Below are positions 6,444-11,217 of a stretch of 12,797 bases of DNA, piece by piece; position 1 is the stretch's first letter; the number at the start of each line of letters is the position of its first letter. Under the pieces are notes generated by a model. It saw nothing but the letters and a program-made list of their open reading frames with translations, made no database searches and was not told where the DNA came from. Source of the DNA: an uncultured Drancourtella sp. (GTDB lineage: Bacteria > Bacillota > Clostridia > Lachnospirales > Lachnospiraceae); the NCBI GenBank assembly GCA_937880845.1, contig CALFLL010000053.1, positions 1-12,797 on the forward strand, read 5' to 3'. The translations under genes were made by a program, and so were the position numbers.

Positions 6444-6480
6444 TTAGTTCTAAAAAACTTTTGTTAGTTTAATTTAACTT
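6444..6480 (-). promoter_or_regulatory. Tandem operator-like boxes at the feoA transcription start
   Basis: Two copies of TTAGTT-N6-AACTT, at 6444-6460 and 6464-6480, lie exactly 20 bases apart, about two helical turns, so they face the same side of the DNA. They begin just downstream of the -10 element, covering the start point and early leader. The arrangement fits repression by two metalloregulator dimers. A third copy precedes feoB. The link to the neighbouring DtxR/MntR-type protein is inferred from location and partial likeness to the DtxR box. Confidence 0.6.
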
Positions 6481-6488
6481 CTGATTTA

Positions 6489-6517
6489 AGAATACTATAC
6501 CATTTCCTTATTGTCAA
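6489..6517 (-). promoter_or_regulatory. Sigma-A promoter of feoA-feoB
   Basis: On the minus strand a perfect TTGACA (6512-6517) is followed after 17 bases by TATTCT (6489-6494). The start would be near 6482, giving a leader of about 68 bases. The -35 box begins only 7 bases from the stop of the upstream transporter gene, which has no convincing terminator of its own, so read-through into feoA is possible. Confidence 0.7.
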
Positions 6518-6523
6518 TATTTT

Positions 6524-7459
6524 TTATTGTTTTTGAGGTAATTTCCACCGATTGACAATAATAATCCCTGCGCATACCAATAAAAGAGCACATAAATTTT
6601 TGAACGAGAATGCCTGCCCTCCTTCATGTAATAACAAAGCAGACAATAATACCCCAATGACCGGATTCGTAAATCCGTAAATCGCCACCTTGGAAACCGG
6701 ATTATATTTTAACAGGATTCCCCAAAGTGCATATGCCATGGCCGACAAAAGACCAAGATACAGCAAAAGCAGAGTTGACTGCCATGTGAAACCGTAAAGT
6801 TTTCCTCCCATAAAATATCCGATACCTGTAAGGATCAGTCCTCCGATCAGGAATTGATATCCACTTAACATAACCGGATCATCCTGAACGGAGTATTTTT
6901 TTAAATAAATAGATGAAACTGCATAAAATAATGCTGCAATAAACACAAATCCCTCTCCTGTAAGATGCATTGCTCCTCCAAATCCTTCTCCAAGATTTGC
7001 AAACACAACCCCGGCAAGTCCCACCAAACATCCCGTAAGCTTCGGAACCGTCAGTTTTTCCTGGTGAAAAATAAGACTTGCGATCAAAATGGCAAGAAGA
7101 CTATTTGTACCTGTAATAATGGAAGATGCTACTCCGCTTGCATGAGCCAGTCCGATATAAAAGAATAAATATTGGACTACAGTCTGCATCATACAAAGCT
7201 TAAAAATATTCCTCACAGAAGATTTCTTTGGCAAAAGCACTCTTTTCTCAATTATACTTTCAAAAACAATACTCAAAACTCCTGCGAGTGTAAAACGTAC
7301 TCCGGCAAATAAAATCTGCGAGCTTACCTCCTCTGCCCCGATTCCAAACATACTATATCCAATCTTAATGCAAGGGAAGGCACTTCCCCAAAGACTGCAG
7401 CTTACCATGGCAAGCAGTGCCACGACCCATCCCTTTGTAAGTATCTGTTCCTTTTTCAT
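6524..7459 (-). CDS. DMT/EamA-family transporter (putative metabolite exporter)
   Basis: This 311-aa protein is a ten-helix drug/metabolite transporter made of two EamA repeats, roughly residues 10-150 and 165-305. The first begins with the family-typical CSLWGSAFPCIKIG; the second has ALWGILLKYNPVSKVAIYGFTNPVIGVLLS. Family members export amino acids, nucleosides or other small metabolites; the substrate is not readable. I chose the start at 7459 because AGGAAAG lies 8 bases upstream of it. An in-frame ATG at 7477 would add six residues but has no ribosome binding site. It follows the CmpB-family gene closely on the same strand and is probably translated from the same message. Confidence 0.87.
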   Translation of the reverse strand: MKKEQILTKGWVVALLAMVSCSLWGSAFPCIKIGYSMFGIGAEEVSSQILFAGVRFTLAGVLSIVFESIIEKRVLLPKKSSVRNIFKLCMMQTVVQYLFFYIGLAHASGVASSIITGTNSLLAILIASLIFHQEKLTVPKLTGCLVGLAGVVFANLGEGFGGAMHLTGEGFVFIAALFYAVSSIYLKKYSVQDDPVMLSGYQFLIGGLILTGIGYFMGGKLYGFTWQSTLLLLYLGLLSAMAYALWGILLKYNPVSKVAIYGFTNPVIGVLLSALLLHEGGQAFSFKNLCALLLVCAGIIIVNRWKLPQKQ

Positions 7460-7467
7460 ACTCTTTT

Positions 7468-7474
7468 CTTTCCT
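7468..7474 (-). promoter_or_regulatory. Ribosome binding site deciding the DMT transporter start
   Basis: AGGAAAG on the minus strand, 8 bases before the ATG at 7459. It lies inside the first codons that would be used from the alternative ATG at 7477, which has only A-rich sequence upstream. Confidence 0.6.
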
Positions 7475-7480
7475 CATTTT

Positions 7481-8419
7481 TTATTTTCTTTTCTTTAGCA
7501 TATCCTGAACCTGTTTTAATGCTTCCCCGTATTTCTTTGATACGGTACCCGGATTTCGGTGAAGAAGACGTCCTGCACGTTTGTAAGATTTATCCGTACG
7601 TGCTCCCATAGCTTTTAATTCCTGTTCAATCATAGCTTTAAATTTCTGCATTTCTTCTTTCTTTTCTATGCTTGCCTCAATATATTCATTGATTTTTCCG
7701 GAAAGCTCTGCAAGCATTTTTCTTCTTCTCTCTCTTTGTCTTTCCAAATTATACTCAAATACTTTTTTTCTGGATTTTTTCTGTTCTTCTTTTCTTGCCT
7801 GATACTGGTTATATTCATCTTCCGCAAACGCCGTTACTACTTCCAGTCTCTTCTGCATTCTTCGGATTCGTTCATTACTTTCACTAAGCTTTACAAGGGT
7901 ATCTTTCAGATCCATCGCTTCGTTGAAAGACTGAGTAAAATCTACGGTAAACAAAACAGTCAGTACAAAAGCAATGATTCCTGCAATCTCTTGCGGAATT
8001 TTAAGGATCAAATCCTCAATCGGTAAATGAATCCCTCTTACAAGAAGAACAGAAAAACATCCCCACCCAAGCGATGCCATAAGACAAATGTGACCGTTCA
8101 GATTAAATTTATGTTTGCTGTAATCCCAATATCTGACTTTAAACAGTTTTTCCATCAATGCCCCGGTAATATATTCCAGTATCGTAGCTCCGATCATACC
8201 ATATAAAAAGATAAGTCCCACTTGATCACGGACTCCGATGGTACAAAAAAGCACTCCGATCGCCCCTGTACCGTAAATCGGAAGAAACGGTCCGTGAAGA
8301 AATCCTCTGTTTACCCATTGTTTTTTTATAACCGAAACATAGCACGATTCCCAAACCCATCCCACAAAGCAATAGATAAAGAAAAATAAAATCCATTGTG
8401 AAAATGTATAATGATACAT
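7481..8419 (-). CDS. CmpB-family membrane protein ('putative ABC transporter permease', PF06541 type) with coiled-coil tail
   Basis: This 312-aa protein has an N-terminal half of four to five membrane helices carrying motifs of the ABC_trans_CmpB family: GWVWESCY (20-27), NRGFLHGPFLPIYG (37-50), and WDYS (98-101) with FNLNGHICL (105-113). The second half, from about residue 165, is a long charged helix likely to form a coiled coil (rich in E, K, R, Q), ending in a basic tail. Despite the family name there is no ABC ATPase or substrate-binding protein nearby, so transport is doubtful. The fused cytoplasmic coiled coil suggests an anchoring or scaffolding part. The start follows AAGGAGG. The gene lies between nth upstream (separated by a terminator) and the DMT transporter downstream, with 3 bases between the stop and the in-frame alternative start of the latter. 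Confidence 0.83.
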   Translation of the reverse strand: MYHYTFSQWILFFFIYCFVGWVWESCYVSVIKKQWVNRGFLHGPFLPIYGTGAIGVLFCTIGVRDQVGLIFLYGMIGATILEYITGALMEKLFKVRYWDYSKHKFNLNGHICLMASLGWGCFSVLLVRGIHLPIEDLILKIPQEIAGIIAFVLTVLFTVDFTQSFNEAMDLKDTLVKLSESNERIRRMQKRLEVVTAFAEDEYNQYQARKEEQKKSRKKVFEYNLERQRERRRKMLAELSGKINEYIEASIEKKEEMQKFKAMIEQELKAMGARTDKSYKRAGRLLHRNPGTVSKKYGEALKQVQDMLKKRK

Positions 8420-8454
8420 TACATCCTCCTTAAATATTTATTTCATAACAGGAT

Positions 8455-8498
8455 AAAAAGAATAGATTCATACCCTTACTCCGGATATGAATCTATTT
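8455..8498 (-). terminator. Terminator of the nth unit
   Basis: A 12-bp perfect stem (AATAGATTCATA at 8461-8472, its complement at 8486-8497) encloses a 13-base loop that can add two more G-C pairs around a bulge. On the minus strand it starts 13 bases after the nth stop and exits into CTTTTTATCC. The CmpB-family gene begins about 40 bases beyond, leaving little room for a full promoter of its own; I found only a weak extended -10 (TGTTATGAA). Confidence 0.72.
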
Positions 8499-8509
8499 AT
8501 CAAATCCAT

Positions 8510-9148
8510 CTACTCTACACCGTTTTTTGGACAAATATCCTTCAGACAACATATATCACAATGAGGTTTTGTACGTGCTGTACATACATCCCTTCCGTGA
8601 TATACAAGTCTGTGACAGAAACTGCTTCCTTCTTCCGGAGGTACCAGCTTCCAAAGAGCCATCTCCACTTTCTTCGGTTCTTTTATGTTGTCCACAAGGC
8701 CCATCCGGTTGACCAGCCTGATACAATGCGTATCCGTTACGATTGCCGGTTTTCCAAACACATCACCCATAATAAGATTGGCACTTTTTCTTCCCACACC
8801 CGGCAGTTTTAAAAGAGCATCAAAATCATCCGGTACCTGTCCGTTGTATTCATCTCTGATAATCTTCATGCAGGCACTGATATCTCTTGCCTTACTCTTT
8901 CCCAATCCACACGGTCTTACAATCTCTTCAATTTTTTCCACAGGTGCTTCCGCAATCGCGTTGATGTCCGGATATTTGGCATATAAATCTTTCACTACAA
9001 TATTCACCCTTGCATCCGTACACTGTGCCGCCAGCCTTACACCGATTAAAAGTTTCCATGCTTCGTTATAATCCAGTGTACAGTCAGCATCCGGGTATTC
9101 CTTTTTTAACCGTTCTATGATTTCCAATGTAAGTTCTTTTTTTGTCAT
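8510..9148 (-). CDS. nth: Endonuclease III (DNA glycosylase/AP lyase)
   Basis: This 212-aa protein is the normal length for Nth, a base-excision repair enzyme that removes oxidised pyrimidines and cleaves the abasic site. The helix-hairpin-helix LPGVGRKSAN (115-124) carries the catalytic lysine K121, and D139 in VTDTHCIRLVNR is the catalytic aspartate. The C-terminal 4Fe-4S motif is C189, C197, C200 and C206. Its first spacing is seven residues (C-TARTKPH-C) rather than the six of E. coli Nth; the rest is standard. I chose the ATG at 9148 because AGGAGA lies 7 bases upstream; an in-frame ATG at 9169 would add seven residues with no good site. It has a probable own promoter and follows the HAD hydrolase gene on the same strand. 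Confidence 0.94.
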   Translation of the reverse strand: MTKKELTLEIIERLKKEYPDADCTLDYNEAWKLLIGVRLAAQCTDARVNIVVKDLYAKYPDINAIAEAPVEKIEEIVRPCGLGKSKARDISACMKIIRDEYNGQVPDDFDALLKLPGVGRKSANLIMGDVFGKPAIVTDTHCIRLVNRMGLVDNIKEPKKVEMALWKLVPPEEGSSFCHRLVYHGRDVCTARTKPHCDICCLKDICPKNGVE

Positions 9149-9155
9149 CTTTTTA

Positions 9156-9161
9156 TCTCCT
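9156..9161 (-). promoter_or_regulatory. Ribosome binding site deciding the nth start
   Basis: AGGAGA on the minus strand, 7 bases before the ATG at 9148. This supports the shorter reading over the in-frame ATG at 9169. Confidence 0.7.
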
Positions 9162-9181
9162 GCTTCCATATCTCTATAAAG

Positions 9182-9210
9182 ATTTTAGCATAGGAACCCG
9201 AAAACGGCAA
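9182..9210 (-). promoter_or_regulatory. Probable nth promoter (extended -10)
   Basis: On the minus strand TTGCCG (9205-9210), a 17-base spacer and TAAAAT (9182-9187), preceded by TGC, form an extended -10 promoter. It lies in the 84-base gap after the HAD hydrolase, where I see no terminator, so nth may be read both from here and from upstream. Confidence 0.5.
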
Positions 9211-9232
9211 TCGTCAAAACTTATGTCTTCCG

Positions 9233-9949
9233 TTATGATAATTTTTCTATAAACTCCAGCAATTCTTTCATACTACCCTGATAGTCTGTTTCTATTGGCA
9301 GATTCTTTTTATTTTCCGGTGTGTCTGTCAAAAAATAAGTCTTAACTCCCAATTTTCGGATAATCAAATCTTCTGCAACGTCATTTCCCACCATCAGACA
9401 TTCTGACGGGTTTAGATGAAACCGGCTTAAAATTTGTTCAAAATACTTTAAATTCGGCTTACAATATCCACAATTTTCATACGTCGTAATCCATTTAAAA
9501 TCTTCTGCATCCAGCCCTGCCCATTTGATTCTGTTCAAAGTCGCACAACGGGGAAATACCGGATTTGTTGCCAGATATATATCCATTCCTTTATCCTTTG
9601 CCGCTTTTACCACCTTGTCAGCCAACGGATTTGGTAAAGTAGCACAGATTGCTTCGTTAAATGCGCCCTTATAAAAATCTGTCGCAATTTTTTCCGCAGC
9701 TTCCCTGCCCATTCCCGGAAGTCTATCCATATACTCCCAGAACACCTCTCTGTTCGTTTTGCTTCCGTCGTTTTTCACCATGGCTTCCAATCCTTCCCAG
9801 ACTGCTCCGAGAAATGCCTTTGGTTCTGTTTTTATACCGCTTTCTATATATGCTTTTACCAACAACGGCATATAAAATTTTACAAATTTTTCTTGATCCA
9901 TCGGAAGCAAAGTTCCGTCAAGATCAAATAAAATATGCTTGATACCCAT
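9233..9949 (-). CDS. HAD-superfamily hydrolase (phosphoglycolate phosphatase-like cap)
   Basis: This 238-aa cytoplasmic HAD protein has motif I FDLDGTLL (D9 nucleophile, D11 acid/base), motif II ATNPV (T128), the motif III lysine K164 in CKPN, and motif IV VGNDVAED (D190, D194). The cap is an alpha-helical insert between motif I and motif II (about residues 17-110), placing it in subfamily I with phosphatases such as phosphoglycolate phosphatase. It is unlike the Cof-type protein at 1201. The start is well supported by an AGGAGGG site 7 bases upstream, and a near-consensus promoter lies just beyond. It is the first gene of the minus-strand run that continues into nth. The substrate is unknown. 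Confidence 0.9.
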   Translation of the reverse strand: MGIKHILFDLDGTLLPMDQEKFVKFYMPLLVKAYIESGIKTEPKAFLGAVWEGLEAMVKNDGSKTNREVFWEYMDRLPGMGREAAEKIATDFYKGAFNEAICATLPNPLADKVVKAAKDKGMDIYLATNPVFPRCATLNRIKWAGLDAEDFKWITTYENCGYCKPNLKYFEQILSRFHLNPSECLMVGNDVAEDLIIRKLGVKTYFLTDTPENKKNLPIETDYQGSMKELLEFIEKLS

Positions 9950-9981
9950 AGATGCCCTCCTGTATCTTTATTCTGCTTTTT

Positions 9982-10010
9982 ATTATACAAAAAATCAGTA
10001 AAATATACAA
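9982..10010 (-). promoter_or_regulatory. Sigma-A promoter of the HAD hydrolase
   Basis: On the minus strand TTGTAT (10005-10010), a 17-base spacer and a perfect TATAAT (9982-9987). The start point would be near 9975, with a leader of about 25 bases to the ATG at 9949. The whole divergent gap between this gene and the DUF624 gene (9950-10176) holds only these two promoters; I see no small gene in it. Confidence 0.68.
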
Positions 10011-10107
10011 TCGCCAGTGCATCTCCCGGCTGATTTTTCACTACTGTACATTCCGTTTATAATTTTTTATCTCTTTTTCAATTTTTCTACCTCATTCTTG
10101 GGAATCC

Positions 10108-10136
10108 TTTACGCTTCTTCCGTGATTCGTTATACT
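10108..10136 (+). promoter_or_regulatory. Sigma-A promoter of the YesL-type gene
   Basis: TTTACG (10108-10113), a 17-base spacer and TATACT (10131-10136). The start would be near 10143, some 34 bases ahead of the chosen ATG at 10177. If this start is right, the in-frame ATG at 10153 would leave a leader of only about 10 bases with no ribosome binding site. Confidence 0.6.
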
Positions 10137-10176
10137 TTATCTCAAAGTAAAAATGCAGAAAGGATGTGGGCATGCC

Positions 10177-10797
10177 ATGAAAAATATTTTTAACGTAGAT
10201 AATAAATTCTTTTCTTTTATGAATAAAGTTGCAGATATAATGATTTTAAATGTATTGTTCATCATCACCTGTCTTCCCCTGATCACAATCGGGACTTCCC
10301 TGATTGCTTTATATTCTGTAACTTTAAAACAAAGTTCGGGAACTTCTTCTTACATCGTAAGAGAATATTTCCATGCATGGAAAGAAAATATCCGTCAGGG
10401 AACTCTTCTTTGGGGATTTTCACTTTTGGTTTTCCTGTTGTTATTTATGAATCTTATCGTAAGCACTGCCGGAATCGTTTCTTTGATTATTCATTTTGTC
10501 ATGTTCCTTTCTCTGGTGTTATATACAATGATTACACTTTATGCGTTTCCGCTGCTTGCTAAATTTGATAATACGTTAAAACACACTATCGTCAATGCAT
10601 TTTTAATGTCTCTGAAACATTTTTTAACAACCTGTATGCTTTTTGGTACCGCAGCATTTTTCGTTTACATTACCATATTTTATCCGTCAATGTTTAAGCT
10701 TGCTACCATGGGTTGGTTTTTCTTCTTTTTTGCATTGATTGCCCGTATTCAGTCTACCTTTCTTAATAAAATTTTTAACAGATATATACATAGGTAA
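10177..10797 (+). CDS. YesL-like DUF624 membrane protein
   Basis: This 206-aa membrane protein has about five helices (roughly residues 18-45, 78-96, 98-122, 145-166 and 170-190). The opening MKNIFNVDNKFFSFMNKVAD followed by LNVLFIITCLPLITIGTS is the family signature of YesL/DUF624 proteins. Many relatives sit beside carbohydrate ABC transporters, but their role is unknown and no sugar genes are seen here. The ATG at 10177 is preferred because it gives the usual family N-terminus and has AAAGGA upstream, although the spacing is rather long. An in-frame ATG at 10153 would add eight residues. It has its own promoter and appears to be a single-gene unit; only a weak hairpin (about 10840-10858) follows. 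Confidence 0.82.
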   Translation: MKNIFNVDNKFFSFMNKVADIMILNVLFIITCLPLITIGTSLIALYSVTLKQSSGTSSYIVREYFHAWKENIRQGTLLWGFSLLVFLLLFMNLIVSTAGIVSLIIHFVMFLSLVLYTMITLYAFPLLAKFDNTLKHTIVNAFLMSLKHFLTTCMLFGTAAFFVYITIFYPSMFKLATMGWFFFFFALIARIQSTFLNKIFNRYIHR

Positions 10798-10861
10798 CAT
10801 CGAAACCTCTGCTGTTGTTTCAAAAACGTTTAAATAATGGTAACGGATTTCTTTACCAATA

Positions 10862-10890
10862 TTGTTATAAGATATCATTTTATATATAAT
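10862..10890 (+). promoter_or_regulatory. Promoter of the truncated ferredoxin-type gene
   Basis: TTGTTA (10862-10867), a 17-base spacer and a perfect TATAAT (10885-10890). A small inverted repeat, GTTAA-N6-TTAAC (10892-10907), lies at the expected start point and could be an operator. The AAAGGA ribosome binding site at 10909-10914 follows. The control region is thus complete although the gene behind it is not. Confidence 0.65.
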
Positions 10891-10923
10891 GGTTAAAGAA
10901 TATTAACGAAAGGATACGATTTT

Positions 10924-11022
10924 ATGAAAAATCATCAAATTAAAGTTAATAAAAACTTATGCGTCGGATGTGGATTATGTTCCGATATTTGTGTTGCCCA
11001 TAATATTGATATAAGTTATTAG
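10924..11022 (+). pseudogene. 5' remnant of a 4Fe-4S ferredoxin/nitroreductase-type gene
   Basis: The frame gives only 32 residues, with a clear 4Fe-4S motif CX2CX2CX3C (C13, C16, C19, C23 in CVGCGLCSDICVAHNI). Such a start is typical of ferredoxin-domain proteins, including nitroreductases with an N-terminal ferredoxin domain; the fourth cysteine is followed by VAHN where many ferredoxins have a proline. The frame then stops at TAG soon after IDISY, before any second cluster. Promoter and AAAGGA ribosome binding site are intact, so this looks like a real gene cut off after about 30 codons and not a chance frame. The DNA after the stop is AT-rich and noncoding. A true 32-residue iron-sulphur peptide is the less likely alternative. 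Confidence 0.7.
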
Positions 11023-11059
11023 AAATTTTATATCTGATTTTTGATTATCCGCATAAACA

Positions 11060-11087
11060 CTATACTTTCAAGCATTTTGAAGTATAG
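11060..11087. repeat. Imperfect hairpin in the junction region
   Basis: CTATACTT and its complement, followed inward by CAA/TTG after a one-base bulge, form a stem of about 11 bp around a five-base loop. No T-run follows on the plus strand, so it is not a clear terminator. It lies between the truncated gene and the TTTACCACGA repeats, where an integrase or excisionase site might be expected. Confidence 0.45.
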
Positions 11088-11099
11088 AAAACTATTCTA

Positions 11100-11121
11100 T
11101 TTACCACGAATTTACCACGAT
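11100..11121. repeat. Tandem TTTACCACGA repeat, possible integrase arm or attachment site
   Basis: TTTACCACGA occurs twice, at 11100-11109 and 11111-11120, with an 11-base period. Short direct repeats of this kind near the ends of integrated elements are commonly tyrosine-integrase arm sites. They sit about 80 bases from the broken gene and ahead of the surface protein. The interval 11023-11217 contains no gene I can support: only this repeat, the hairpin at 11060 and the terminator at 11154. Confidence 0.45.
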
Positions 11122-11153
11122 TGAATGAGCCTTGATATGACAATAGGAATTAA

Positions 11154-11184
11154 AAAAGGACACCTTATAATTTGGTGTCCTTTT
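11154..11184. terminator. Terminator of the surface-protein gene
   Basis: An 11-bp perfect stem (AAAAGGACACC at 11154-11164, GGTGTCCTTTT at 11174-11184) closes a nine-base loop, with a run of six T on the minus-strand exit. It lies 34 bases past the stop codon of the minus-strand surface protein, so it ends that transcript. It also ends in four T on the plus strand and could shield the element from transcription entering from the left. Confidence 0.85.
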
Positions 11185-11217
11185 ACATGAAATTTTATTA
11201 GTATCTATTTATTGTTG

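Noticed and set aside
6464..6517. Riboswitch in the feoA leader
   Set aside because: The leader is only about 68 bases and very AT-rich, with tandem protein-operator-like boxes and no structured helices; I could not match it to any riboswitch class.
10687..10878. 63-codon minus-strand frame over the end of the YesL-type gene
   Set aside because: It is antisense to the gene's end and its 5' part crosses the promoter region of the truncated ferredoxin gene; no supporting signals.
11100..11184. CRISPR array or transposon inverted repeats near the right junction
   Set aside because: There are only two short direct repeats with no spacers, and the perfect inverted repeat at 11154-11184 has the loop and T-runs of a terminator, not transposon ends.
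11119..11190. Short plus-strand frame starting at the ATG after TTTACCACGA
   Set aside because: It has about 21 codons, no ribosome binding site, and runs straight through the terminator hairpin.
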